DNA from: Pelagimonas phthalicica
GTDB lineage: Bacteria; Pseudomonadota; Alphaproteobacteria; Rhodobacterales; Rhodobacteraceae
Assembly: GCF_004364805.1 (NCBI RefSeq)
Contig: NZ_SOAP01000001.1
Coordinates: forward strand, 372,001 to 436,000
Direction: 5' to 3'
Length of the DNA: 64,000 nt
In this document: piece after piece, positions 18,234 through 27,019 of the stretch
Layout: the number at the start of each line of letters is the position of its first letter
How positions within the stretch are numbered: the stretch's first letter is position 1
Program-made: the position numbers and the translations under genes
Notes under the pieces: generated by a model
What the model saw: the letters and a program-made list of their open reading frames with translations, nothing else
Told to the model about the DNA's origin: nothing
The model's database searches: none

Positions 18234-18800
18234 ATGCACTTGGCCCCACTCGGAGCCGTCCTGATCCTGAGCTTTTTGGCCGCCTGCAGCACGGGCGGCC
18301 AAGATGCGTCTTTGGACACCCCTTTTGCACCCGCCCTGGACCCCAAGGGCGAGGCCGTTGATGGCTTGATCGTTGGCCATCGCCTGATGGATGCGGGCCA
18401 GCATGAATTGGCGCTGAATGCCTTTACCCGCGCTGCTGGCGAACATGGTCTAACGGGCGAGGTTCTGATGGCCCTTGGCACGGCCAACCTCGCGCTGGGG
18501 CGGCTGAACCAGGCCGAAAACCAGCTGCGCGACGCCGTCAAGAAAGAACCCGACTGGCCAGAAGCCTGGAACAATCTCGGGGTTTTGCTGATCGAAAAAG
18601 GCGAATTGCCCGAAGCGGTCGAGGTTTTGCGCCGCGCTTTTGCCCTGGATAATGGCGAAAGTGACGCAATCCGCGACAATCTTCGCTTGGCGATAGAAAA
18701 AATGGAAAATTCTGTTTATGGTGCTGATACAGAATACGAATACACGTTGGTGCGACGAGGGCGCGGACAATTCACGATCCGCAGCGCGCCAGCGCAATAG
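18234..18800 (+). CDS. tadD: TPR lipoprotein TadD
   Basis: 188-residue lipoprotein with signal peptide and lipobox SFLAACSTGG, then about three TPR repeats (ALGTANLALGRLNQAENQLR, AWNNLGVLLIEKGELPEAVE). TadD proteins assist the assembly or stability of the secretin. The ATG begins two bases after the tadC stop. The C-terminal 30 residues are not TPR and are rich in charged residues. A second TPR lipoprotein gene follows. Confidence 0.9.
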   Translation: MHLAPLGAVLILSFLAACSTGGQDASLDTPFAPALDPKGEAVDGLIVGHRLMDAGQHELALNAFTRAAGEHGLTGEVLMALGTANLALGRLNQAENQLRDAVKKEPDWPEAWNNLGVLLIEKGELPEAVEVLRRAFALDNGESDAIRDNLRLAIEKMENSVYGADTEYEYTLVRRGRGQFTIRSAPAQ

Positions 18801-18827
18801 GCAGAGCAGTAAAAGGACGCAGGCAAA

Positions 18828-19679
18828 ATGCGCCATATGACATATCTTTCACTTGCCGCGGCAGGTGTTCTTGCGCTGGCAGGATGCGAAAAAGAGATCG
18901 ACGTCGCCGAAATGGAACGCAAGTTTCAGGGCGTGAACGTCATTGACGAATCCAACCTGAACGAAGTCATGCTGACCGCTGCGGACCCGAACGAAGCGGT
19001 GTCCTATTTTCAGCGCGCCTCGGCCCAGAACCCCGAGCGCATTGATCTGCTGCGCGGGCTGGCCTCTTCACTGATCCGCGCCAAACGCAACAGCGAGGCC
19101 GCCATTGCCTGGGCGCGTGTCGTGGATCACAAGGACAAAACCAATCAGGACGCGGTTAACCTGGCTGATGCACTGATCCGCGCCAATGACTGGGAAAAGG
19201 CGGAAAAGGTGCTGAACGCCATTCCACCCACCCACGAGACCTTTAAGCGCTACCGTCTTGAGGCGATGATCGCGGACAGCAACAAGGATTGGAAAAAGGC
19301 CGACAGTTTCTATGAAATCGCCCTTGGCCTAACCACCAAACCTGCCTCCGTGTTCAACAACTGGGGCTATTCCAAGCTGACCCGTGGCGATTACGCCGAT
19401 GCCGAACGCCTGTTCTCCGACGCCATCCGTCAGGATTCCAGCCTCTTCACCGCCAAAAACAACCTGGTTCTGGCCCGCGGCGCACAGGGCAAATACACGT
19501 TGCCGCCGCTGCCGATGACCCAGATCGAACGCGCCGAACTGCTGCATTCCTTGGGCCTTGCTGCGATCAAACGCGGCGATGTCGAGATTGGCAAAGGTCT
19601 GCTGCGCGACGCCATCGAAACGCATCCCCAGCATTTCGAAGCGGCCAAGACCGCCTTGGACGCGCTGGAAAACGCGTAA
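18828..19679 (+). CDS. Second TPR lipoprotein of the Tad locus
   Basis: 283-residue lipoprotein with lipobox LALAGCEKE at residues 16-23 and four or more TPR units (PEAVSYFQRASAQNPERID region, then VFNNWGYSKLTRGDYADAER and FTAKNNLVLARGAQGKY). It is a larger relative of TadD; the pair of TPR lipoproteins is a common feature of roseobacter Tad loci. AAAAGGACGCAGG lies upstream; an alternative ATG at 18837 would remove three residues. Its exact role is unknown. Confidence 0.88.
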   Translation: MRHMTYLSLAAAGVLALAGCEKEIDVAEMERKFQGVNVIDESNLNEVMLTAADPNEAVSYFQRASAQNPERIDLLRGLASSLIRAKRNSEAAIAWARVVDHKDKTNQDAVNLADALIRANDWEKAEKVLNAIPPTHETFKRYRLEAMIADSNKDWKKADSFYEIALGLTTKPASVFNNWGYSKLTRGDYADAERLFSDAIRQDSSLFTAKNNLVLARGAQGKYTLPPLPMTQIERAELLHSLGLAAIKRGDVEIGKGLLRDAIETHPQHFEAAKTALDALENA

Positions 19680-19702
19680 CTTAGACAGGCTCAGGCACGA
19701 TC

Positions 19703-20236
19703 ATGCATATCCCTGCGACCCAGGCCTTGCTCTTCGCCATCCTTGTGGTGCCGATCTGCATTTACACGTTCTACGTGGATATGAAGCTGAAAAAGATCAG
19801 CAATCTCACGGTCTGGGCCCTGTTCGCCACCTTTATCGTGATTGGCGTGTTCACCATGCCATTCACGGAATTTCTCTGGCGCTTTGCCCATTACGGGGTT
19901 GTCTTTGCCATTGGCCTGCTGATGTGGATGATCCGCCAGGTTGGAGCCGGAGATGTGAAATTCGCCGCCGTCATGGCGCTGTTCATCCATCAGGGCGATC
20001 TGCGGCTGATGCTGTTCATCGGTATCGCTGCCATGCTGGCCGCCACGGTGACCACATTGCTGGTCACCTTCAGCCCGCTGAAACGCCTGGCCCCGGAATG
20101 GAAAACCTGGCGCATGCGTGACCCTTCCAACCCGGACTCTGTCGGCGGGGGCAAACAATTCACCTTGCCGATGGGTACAGGCCTTGGCCTGATGCTCTGC
20201 GCCTATCTGGTGATGGGGGCCCTATACGGGGCCTAA
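19703..20236 (+). CDS. cpaA: Prepilin peptidase CpaA (TadV), A24 family
   Basis: Inner membrane aspartic protease that removes the leader from Flp prepilins. 177 residues with about five helices. The two catalytic aspartates are in IYTFYVDMKLKKISN and in QVGAGDVKFAAVMALF (the GxGD motif). It lacks the N-terminal methylase domain, as normal for the Tad type. Here it must cut before the AVTVDW sequence of the four pilins. It starts 23 bases after the TPR lipoprotein gene and is the last canonical Tad gene. Confidence 0.94.
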   Translation: MHIPATQALLFAILVVPICIYTFYVDMKLKKISNLTVWALFATFIVIGVFTMPFTEFLWRFAHYGVVFAIGLLMWMIRQVGAGDVKFAAVMALFIHQGDLRLMLFIGIAAMLAATVTTLLVTFSPLKRLAPEWKTWRMRDPSNPDSVGGGKQFTLPMGTGLGLMLCAYLVMGALYGA

Positions 20237-20308
20237 GCCGGTTTGTCTGGCTTTCTCTGAACGGTTGGTTAAGCTTCTCTGGACCTCTCTTATTGGATCG
20301 GGGCCCTA

Positions 20309-20629
20309 ATGGTTGACTATATTGATGACACCGACTTTGACGCCAAAGTTCTGAAATCAGACACAATTAACGTTGTGCTCTTTCGCGCCACCTGGGCCGG
20401 ATCCAGCAACTTCGCCTATTTAGACTTGGAAAGGGCGGAAAAGTCTTTTCCCCAAACGGCTAAGGCTTTTTACTTGGATATGGATTACTCGGTAAAGGTT
20501 CCGCAAACCTATTCGGTGAATATCTACCCGACCTTTCTAGTCTTTCAAAACGGCAAGGAGGTCTTTCGCTACCCTAGCTGGCCTGCACCAATTGACATCC
20601 TTGGTTGGATCAGCGACCTCAAAGACTGA
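20309..20629 (+). CDS. Thioredoxin-fold protein without active-site cysteines
   Basis: 106-residue cytoplasmic protein with the thioredoxin layout: VVLFRATWAGSSNFAYLD where thioredoxin has the WCGPC motif, and YSVNIYPTFLVFQNGKEVFR as the cis-proline strand. WAGSS contains no cysteine and the whole protein has none, so it cannot be an oxidoreductase. The fold may have been kept for protein binding. It lies 72 bases after cpaA and 97 before an AAA+ gene on the same strand. Its base composition is somewhat lower in GC than the Tad genes. Function unknown. Confidence 0.8.
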   Translation: MVDYIDDTDFDAKVLKSDTINVVLFRATWAGSSNFAYLDLERAEKSFPQTAKAFYLDMDYSVKVPQTYSVNIYPTFLVFQNGKEVFRYPSWPAPIDILGWISDLKD

Positions 20630-20726
20630 AATCTGCTGCCCCCCAAACTCCCCCAACCAGCCCACATCCTGCCACAAAGCCTTGCCATTCTCTGGCCAAG
20701 ACCCAAAAGCGGCAGGATATTGAGCG

Positions 20727-22040
20727 ATGAACATGCAGACCGGCGCGGTGATGGCGCCCCCTTCCCCCAAGAATTTGGATGATGTCGGCCTGACCATGGT
20801 CATGATGCGCGACATTCTGTTGAAGACTCAGTTCCGCAAGAACATCAACAAGGTCACAGATCTGGCCAAGGCGATCTGCCTGCCGGTCCCTTGTACCCAG
20901 GAATTGATCGACATGGCGCGCGGCCAGGGCCTGATGGAGGCCATGGGCACGCTGGGGGCTGCCGGTGAAATCAGCTCGGAAATGCCCTATCAGCTCACCG
21001 ATGCGGGCAAGGCCCGCGCGCTGGATGCTCTTGCCCAGTCGGAATATTTCGGTCCAATGCCGATCCCGCTGGAGAAGTACCAGGAACAGATCAAACGCCA
21101 ATCGATCCGCAATATCCAGATCACCCGCGACCAACTGACCTCGGCCATGGGTCACCTGATCCTGCCCGAGGACCTGATCGGCAATCTTGGCCCCGCCGTC
21201 GGCTCTGGCCGCTCGATCCTGATGTATGGCCCACCCGGCAACGGTAAGTCCTCGATCTCCAACGGTATTCGTGATGCCATGGGCGACAAGATTTATGTGC
21301 CCCGCGCCATCGAATATTCCGGTCAGGTGATCACTGTCTACGATCCAATCGTGCATTCCGCCGCCGAAGAGGATGTTGACGAAAGCAAACAATTACGCCG
21401 CCGCGCGCAGTTTGACCGCCGCTATGTCTATTGCCAGCGCCCCACGGTCATCACGGGGGGGGAATTGAGCCTCGACATGCTTGATCTGGTCTACAACCCG
21501 ACCGCGCGCACCTATCAGGCCCCTCTACAGCTCAAATCCACCGGCGGCATCTTTATCGTCGACGATTTGGGTCGTCAGGCGGAACCGCCGCAAAAACTGG
21601 TCAACCGCTGGATTGTTCCGCTCGAAGAGAGCAAAGACATCCTCGCCCTGCAATCGGGCGAAAAGTTCGAAGTGCCCTTTGACACGCTGGTGATCTTTTC
21701 CACCAACTTCCACCCCAATGAGATCTTTGACCAGGCGGCCCTGCGCCGGATCTTCTTCAAGATCAAAATTGACGGGCCGAGCCAGGAAAACTTCCTCAAG
21801 ATCTTTGCCCTCGTGGCGCGCAAGAAAAAGATGCAGCTGGACGAAGCGTCGCTGGTGCATCTGCTAAAGAACAAATACCCGACGATCAACAATGTCTTTG
21901 CCAACTATCAACCGGTGTTTTTGATCGACCAGATGATAGCGGTCTGTGATTTTGAGGGCATCCCCTACAAAATGACCCCTGAACTGGTGGATCGTGCCTG
22001 GGCGAACATGTTCGTCAAAGACGAGAAAATCGTGAAATAA
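20727..22040 (+). CDS. AAA+ ATPase of unknown role next to the Tad locus
   Basis: 437-residue cytoplasmic ATPase. The first 150 residues are a helical region of unknown type; the P-loop is MYGPPGNGKSSISNGI (about residue 170), the Walker B-like segment is GGIFIVDDLGRQ, and ALRRIFFKIKID looks like the arginine finger region. It is similar in kind to MoxR/DnaC-like AAA+ proteins but no partner such as a VWA protein is next to it. Genes of this type are often found beside Tad loci in roseobacters, which hints at a link. The start ATG at 20727 has GATATTGAGCG upstream, a weak site; ATG at 20733 is also possible. Confidence 0.78.
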   Translation: MNMQTGAVMAPPSPKNLDDVGLTMVMMRDILLKTQFRKNINKVTDLAKAICLPVPCTQELIDMARGQGLMEAMGTLGAAGEISSEMPYQLTDAGKARALDALAQSEYFGPMPIPLEKYQEQIKRQSIRNIQITRDQLTSAMGHLILPEDLIGNLGPAVGSGRSILMYGPPGNGKSSISNGIRDAMGDKIYVPRAIEYSGQVITVYDPIVHSAAEEDVDESKQLRRRAQFDRRYVYCQRPTVITGGELSLDMLDLVYNPTARTYQAPLQLKSTGGIFIVDDLGRQAEPPQKLVNRWIVPLEESKDILALQSGEKFEVPFDTLVIFSTNFHPNEIFDQAALRRIFFKIKIDGPSQENFLKIFALVARKKKMQLDEASLVHLLKNKYPTINNVFANYQPVFLIDQMIAVCDFEGIPYKMTPELVDRAWANMFVKDEKIVK

Positions 22041-22045
22041 CGGAA

Positions 22046-22078
22046 AGGCTGGGCATTAGAATTTCTAATGCCCAGCCT
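22046..22078. terminator. Perfect 15-bp hairpin between convergent genes
   Basis: AGGCTGGGCATTAGA and TCTAATGCCCAGCCT, loop ATT. It sits between the stop of the AAA+ gene and that of the hydrolase gene on the other strand. It has no T tract but is symmetrical and can end both transcripts. Confidence 0.75.
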
Positions 22079-22088
22079 CCCGCTTCAA

Positions 22089-23132
22089 TTACAGCTCAAG
22101 AAACCGCGCGATTTCTGCCAGCATCTGACGATGGATTTCCTTGCGATCCGCCCCTTCAGGATCGGTGCAAATCGGATCGTCCTGCTCCTCTTCCAAGATC
22201 GCCGCGCCTTGCGGTTTGCATTCCGGCAGCGCGGTAAAGTGGCTGGCCGGGGCCAAGGTCACATAGTCCACATCCCCCAGCTTTGCCGCCAGATCACTGC
22301 CTTTGGCGCTGACATCAGATGCGGCAAGCCCAGCCTCGTCCCCAAGGTTGATCAACTGCACCGGCAGTTCCATCGCGCTCAGGCTCGCCTCTGTCGCCAC
22401 ATAGGTAAAGGCCGGGTCAATCGCGACCGCTTTGGACACGCGCGGATCGCGCATATCCGCGGAAAACCCGGCAGGCAGGTTGGCAAAATCCACGCCACCT
22501 TTGGCAAAGAACTGACAATCCAGGCGCTGCATCTCGGCGCTGCTGCCGCAATAGGGCGCATAGGCGGAGGCATCAAATTGCAGCCCGGCCAGGTTCAGCG
22601 CCGTCGCGCCACCCAGGGAAAACCCAACGCTGTAAATCCGATTCAAGTCCACATAAGAGGCAAAAGCAGGTTCCGCCAGCAGCACATCCAGCGCCGCGCT
22701 CAGATCCTGTGCGCGCTCATCCAGCCGCATGGACCGGCGTGGAGAGCTGTCGCCCGACGTGCTACCCGGATGGTTCACCGCCAGCACCATGGCCCCCTCT
22801 TGCGCCAAGCCGGACAGCAACCAGGCCATCCCATCCATATTGCCCCCCGATCCATGCGAAAACAGGATCAGCGGGTGCTTTCCCTCAGCCACGCGCGGGG
22901 CCTGCAAGACCGGCATACCATGCCAAATCGGGTTGTCGCCAATGCGGGCAAAATAGGTCTTGCTGCCTGCCGGATACCAGACCGAGGCCGCAATGGGCCA
23001 GGCGCGATGCGGGCTTTTGACATCCATCCGATCATATCCCGGCACGCCGATATCGGGGCTGTCACTTTGCGCCATCATTGGGGTCACGAGGCTGGCCATC
23101 AGGGCGGCAATCAACAGGCGGGTCATCATCAT
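22089..23132 (-). CDS. Secreted alpha/beta hydrolase (dienelactone-hydrolase / PAF-acetylhydrolase-like)
   Basis: 347-residue protein with a signal peptide (residues 1-21) and an alpha/beta hydrolase fold. The oxyanion segment is LILFSHGSGGNMDGMAW, the nucleophile Ser lies in YSVGFSLGGATAL, and a His is in PASHFTALPECKP near the C-terminus; KAVAIDPAF may carry the acid. The substrate is probably an ester or lactone; the sequence does not decide. It is divergent from an AraC regulator, with a good candidate operator between them, so it is probably its target. Confidence 0.85.
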   Translation of the reverse strand: MMMTRLLIAALMASLVTPMMAQSDSPDIGVPGYDRMDVKSPHRAWPIAASVWYPAGSKTYFARIGDNPIWHGMPVLQAPRVAEGKHPLILFSHGSGGNMDGMAWLLSGLAQEGAMVLAVNHPGSTSGDSSPRRSMRLDERAQDLSAALDVLLAEPAFASYVDLNRIYSVGFSLGGATALNLAGLQFDASAYAPYCGSSAEMQRLDCQFFAKGGVDFANLPAGFSADMRDPRVSKAVAIDPAFTYVATEASLSAMELPVQLINLGDEAGLAASDVSAKGSDLAAKLGDVDYVTLAPASHFTALPECKPQGAAILEEEQDDPICTDPEGADRKEIHRQMLAEIARFLEL

Positions 23133-23196
23133 TCCTTTTCAAGGTTTCTTGTTTCGATGCCCCTCACCTGCGCCTTTCTTGGCCCTTTTTCGTCCT

Positions 23197-23231
23197 GAAA
23201 CCGGTTTTCGGTCGTCAGGAACCGGATTTCG
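23197..23231. promoter_or_regulatory. Two direct repeats 21 bp apart, candidate AraC-type operator
   Basis: GAAACCGGTTTTCG (23197-23210) and GGAACCGGATTTCG (23218-23231) match at 12 of 14 positions and are offset by 21 bp, two helical turns, the spacing typical of AraC-family half-sites. They lie in the 138-bp space between the divergent hydrolase and regulator genes. Confidence 0.6.
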
Positions 23232-23270
23232 CACTACCACAACACCAATATTCACGACCCGAGCGCTTTG

Positions 23271-24284
23271 ATGATTGCCCTGCCCCTGCCGTTGATCTTT
23301 TGCCTGATTATTCTGTTTCTGCTGATCCATAACCTGCGTGAACTAGGCCACTGGCGGGTGTTTCATACGCTGCTGGTGCTTTGCGCCTTTCAATCGCTGA
23401 TCGTCGCGCTGGTGCATTACTATGGGGTGCAGGCGGTCTTTCCGGTCCTGCCTGTGTCAGCCTGCGCGCTGCCCGCCATGGCCTGGATCGCCTTTCGCGC
23501 CACCCTGATCGCGCCCTTTTCGATCAAGACCGCGCTGCCCCACGCCCTGCCCGCCTGCTTCTCGCTCTTTTGCCTGCTCTTTGCCTCGCAAACGCTCGAC
23601 TTTGTGATCTTTCTCACCACCTTTGGCTATGGCAGCGCCATCCTGTGGTCCCTGCGCCCCAGCGCCGACCTCCCCCTCGCCCGTCTGGCCGCGGGCCCGG
23701 TGCCAAGGCGTGTCTGGCAGGGGATCGGAGCCATCTTTGTCATCGCCTCTTTCGGAGATCTTCTGATCCTCTTTGCCCTGCAACGCGGAGAAATCGGTTG
23801 GCTCTATGTCGTGGTCAATGTAATCTGGTCGCTCTCGATGCTGGTCATTGCCGGGCTTGCCCTGATCCGCGAAGACGTGGCCGAACCCGAGCCCCAGGAC
23901 AGACCCGAAGAGCCCGAGATCGACCCCGCCAATGATGCCGCTCTGATGCAGCGCCTTGAAACCCTGCTGAGGCAAGAGCAACTCTTCCTCGAACCCGACC
24001 TCACCCTGTCGCGTCTGGCCAAACGTCTGCATGTCCCGATCAAGCAGCTGTCGGCCACGATCAACCGCCATACCGGCGAAAACGTCTCGCGCTATGTGAA
24101 CGGGTTCCGCATCCGCCACGCCTGCGATTTGCTGCGCGCCGGCCAGCCGGTGACCGAGGTTCTTTTTGCCAGCGGTTTCAACACTAAGTCGAATTTCAAC
24201 CGCGAGTTTCTCCGCCTGATGGGGGCGTCTCCGAAAACCTGGTTGGCGAATTTGGAGCCAGACCTCCCAAGGCAGAAAATTTGA
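23271..24284 (+). CDS. AraC-family regulator with membrane N-terminal domain
   Basis: 337 residues. The N-terminal 200 residues form six or seven transmembrane helices, then a charged linker (EDVAEPEPQDRPEEPE), and a C-terminal AraC-type helix-turn-helix domain with LSRLAKRLHVPIKQLSATIN and VTEVLFASGFNTKSNFNREF. Membrane-bound AraC regulators sense extracellular or membrane signals directly. The ATG at 23271 is preferred to the TTG three bases earlier. It is divergent from the secreted hydrolase and probably controls it; 21-bp spaced repeats lie between. Confidence 0.88.
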   Translation: MIALPLPLIFCLIILFLLIHNLRELGHWRVFHTLLVLCAFQSLIVALVHYYGVQAVFPVLPVSACALPAMAWIAFRATLIAPFSIKTALPHALPACFSLFCLLFASQTLDFVIFLTTFGYGSAILWSLRPSADLPLARLAAGPVPRRVWQGIGAIFVIASFGDLLILFALQRGEIGWLYVVVNVIWSLSMLVIAGLALIREDVAEPEPQDRPEEPEIDPANDAALMQRLETLLRQEQLFLEPDLTLSRLAKRLHVPIKQLSATINRHTGENVSRYVNGFRIRHACDLLRAGQPVTEVLFASGFNTKSNFNREFLRLMGASPKTWLANLEPDLPRQKI

Positions 24285-24347
24285 CATTTTCTTGTCGATT
24301 TGCGCTTGACGACTCTGCAGCCCAGCCTTATCCACCGCCCACGGTCC

Positions 24348-24424
24348 GGCGCGGTAGCTCAGTTGGTTAGAGCGATCGACTCATAATCGATAGGTCGGGA
24401 GTTCAAGTCTCCCCCACGCCACCA
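24348..24424 (+). tRNA. tRNA with CAT anticodon (elongator Met, or Ile2)
   Basis: 77 bases with CCA encoded. D stem GCTC/GAGC, anticodon stem ATCGA/TCGAT around CTCATAA, T stem GGGAG/CTCCC with TTCAAGT loop. The acceptor stem GGCGCGG/CCACGCC has a C5-A68 mismatch. CAT is shared by elongator tRNA-Met and the lysidine-modified tRNA-Ile; the anticodon alone does not decide and it does not look like the initiator, whose stem has three G-C pairs. Confidence 0.92.
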
Positions 24425-24496
24425 TTCCTCTCCAGCAAAAGTTTACAAAAACGCGGCATCCCTCTGCGCGCGGCAAGCGTCCGAAACCTACCTCAG

Positions 24497-27019
24497 CTAC
24501 TGGTCCAGCCGCGCCAAAGCCTCCTTGGCTTTCTCAAATCCTTGCGCTGCAGAAAGCTTGTACCACTGGCGCGCTGTCGTCAGGTTCTTTTCCGTCCCCA
24601 ACCCGATCTCATAATACCGGCCGACCTTGTATTGCGCCTCTGAATCGCCTTGATGGGCCGCATCCTTGAAATAGGACAGCGCCATCTCGCTGTTTTGCAA
24701 AACACCACTGCCCGCCTCGTAATGCGACCCAAGGTTGTATTGCGCATAAAGATTGCCCTGATCTGCGGCCTTTCTGAACCAAAACAGCGCTTCAGAAACG
24801 GATTTATCGACCCCTTTGCCCTGCAAATACATCGTCCCCAAGGCGTTTTGCGCGTAGGAATAGCCTTTTGCTGCGGATTTTTCATACCAGAGAGCGGCTC
24901 TCAGATCTGATTGCTGCACACCACGCCCGTTTTGATAGGCCCGGCCCATCTCGTATTGGGCAGGCGCATGGTCTTGCTCCGCAGCCAGTTGGAACAGGCT
25001 CAGGGCCTCTTCGTAATTGATCGGCACACCGCGCCCAAACGCATACATCCCGCCCAGGTTTTTCTGTGCATCAGCCAGGCCTTGAGCCGATGCCAAGCGA
25101 TACCATTTGACCGCCTCTGCGAAATCCTGCGCGACGCCCCGTCCCGTGTGATAGGCATACCCCATATCGAATTGCGCATAGGAATAGCCCTGCCGCGCCC
25201 CCAGTTCCGCCCATCGCAGAGCCTCTTGATGTGATTGCGCAACCACCCGACCATCCGCATAGAAAAGCCCGACATTGCGCTGCGCCTTGGCAAAGCCCAA
25301 ATCCGCCGCCTGGCGGTAATAGTCCAGCGCAGTTGCGTTTGACTGCTCCACACCCCGCCCAAATTCATAAAGCTGGCCTAGATTGGTCATGGCCTCGGGC
25401 ACACCCAGTTCCGCGCCGCGCACATACAGCTCAGCCGCGCGTTCGTAATCCTGTGCAACACCGTTGCCTAATTCATAAAGCGCTCCCAAGGCATTGTGGG
25501 AGCCAGCATGGTCCTGATCCACCGCCCTCTGATACATGTCGGCAGCTTTCTCATAGGATTGAGCGGTGCCAACGCCCCGTTCATACAAAACGCCCAAATT
25601 ATGGAGTGCCGCAACTTCACCCAATTCCGCAGCGGCTTCATACCACCTGACCGCCTCGATATCCGATTGCGTCGTGCCCAATCCGAGGCGATAGTTATAC
25701 CCGAGATGGGTCATCGCCTGGCGGTCGCCCAACTTGGCAGATTTCAAGAACGCCTCTTGAGACTCCTCATACTGTTTCGCGGCATAATAAGCCCGGCCCA
25801 GATTGTAAGACATCCGCGCATGGATCGGAAAAGCTGACACCGCGCTCAGACAAGCCGTGATGGCGGATTCAACATCAATATCAGCTAGAAGCACGCCCAC
25901 CTGCTCAGCCTTACCAGACAGAAAATCCGGGTGTTCCGACATCCCTGCCAAAGCGTCGCATCGCTTTACCAGGCTGCTTTTCTCTCGATCCGCCAGCACA
26001 ATCCGCGCCGCAGTGGTCAGCGCGCTGTCCTTCTTCGCTGCTTTGCGCAACTCTTCGATCTCGGCACGCAAGCGTTCCAACTCTGACAGGTCGTCATCAT
26101 CCTGTTGCCCTTCCTGCGTTTGCAGCCCAAGGTTCAACGCCTCATTGATCGGACCAATCCGATGCCCCCCGTTAAAGCCCCCCTGCTTGTTCAGCCCGCC
26201 CTGATTGTGCAGCCCGACAATGGCCAAAGTGCGCGCATCCAGCAGCAACGACCCCGAAGAGCCCCCAGTGCTTTCGCATTTATGGCGCAACTTGCTGGAG
26301 GTGTCCGGCACATCGCTTTGGCGCTCATGAATCTGACAAGTGCCACTGGAAAACTGCTGCGGCGCGGCTCCGGGGTGGTGGATCATGGTCAAGGCACGAC
26401 GGGGCGTGGCCTCTGCCTCCATCACCATGGGAAAATGTCCGCCCTGCACGCCATTAGCGTCGCCAAACACCCGCAAGATCATCGCGTCAAAATCTTCGGA
26501 AACCGCCAATTCGCGCGGATCAACCAAAAAGGTCTCCACCGTTTCAGTCAGATCACGATCAACATAGTTGAAATTGACCCGCACTTCGCGCACCACCGTA
26601 AACCCGGCATCGCGGATGACGTCATCATAGAAACAGTGGCGATTGGTCAGCAGGCGATTGCCCGGCAACAGCGCCGCCGTGCAATAGGTCGTGAACACGC
26701 TCTTGCTGCGCGTAACCCCATTGGCCATTCGCATCGGACGGGGCTGCCCATCCGGGGTCATCAGACAGATATCCAACCGGCCGATAAACTTGCCCAAGGC
26801 GCGCACATCATCGGGGGCCTCATGGATCGGGCGCCAAAACCCGCCACGGGTCTGCGCCCCTTCGACCAAGGCATGAAAGGCCGAGGATTCATGTTTGACT
26901 TCAAAATCAAAGCGACAGTCTTCAACCGCTTGAGCCCCGGTCGCCAAATGCGCCGCCACAATCAACGCGCTTAGGCCGCCAAACACCCGCCCCAGTCTGG
27001 AGTTGAGTTTCTCATACAT
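24497..27019 (-). CDS. Secreted trypsin-like serine protease fused to eleven Sel1 repeats
   Basis: 840-residue protein with a signal peptide (to about residue 31) and a trypsin-like domain. His is in LLTNRHCF (H128), Asp in EDFDAMILRVFG (D178) and Ser in STGGSSGSLLLDA (S255), a complete triad. A short coiled coil (ELERLRAEIEELRKAA, about residues 309-325) follows, then a helical part, and from about residue 425 eleven Sel1-type repeats of 36 residues (cores such as NLGVLYERGVGTAQ). Sel1 repeats bind proteins and often act in envelope signalling or export. No ribosome site is clear. Function unknown; the domain order is uncommon. Confidence 0.88.
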   Translation of the reverse strand: MYEKLNSRLGRVFGGLSALIVAAHLATGAQAVEDCRFDFEVKHESSAFHALVEGAQTRGGFWRPIHEAPDDVRALGKFIGRLDICLMTPDGQPRPMRMANGVTRSKSVFTTYCTAALLPGNRLLTNRHCFYDDVIRDAGFTVVREVRVNFNYVDRDLTETVETFLVDPRELAVSEDFDAMILRVFGDANGVQGGHFPMVMEAEATPRRALTMIHHPGAAPQQFSSGTCQIHERQSDVPDTSSKLRHKCESTGGSSGSLLLDARTLAIVGLHNQGGLNKQGGFNGGHRIGPINEALNLGLQTQEGQQDDDDLSELERLRAEIEELRKAAKKDSALTTAARIVLADREKSSLVKRCDALAGMSEHPDFLSGKAEQVGVLLADIDVESAITACLSAVSAFPIHARMSYNLGRAYYAAKQYEESQEAFLKSAKLGDRQAMTHLGYNYRLGLGTTQSDIEAVRWYEAAAELGEVAALHNLGVLYERGVGTAQSYEKAADMYQRAVDQDHAGSHNALGALYELGNGVAQDYERAAELYVRGAELGVPEAMTNLGQLYEFGRGVEQSNATALDYYRQAADLGFAKAQRNVGLFYADGRVVAQSHQEALRWAELGARQGYSYAQFDMGYAYHTGRGVAQDFAEAVKWYRLASAQGLADAQKNLGGMYAFGRGVPINYEEALSLFQLAAEQDHAPAQYEMGRAYQNGRGVQQSDLRAALWYEKSAAKGYSYAQNALGTMYLQGKGVDKSVSEALFWFRKAADQGNLYAQYNLGSHYEAGSGVLQNSEMALSYFKDAAHQGDSEAQYKVGRYYEIGLGTEKNLTTARQWYKLSAAQGFEKAKEALARLDQ

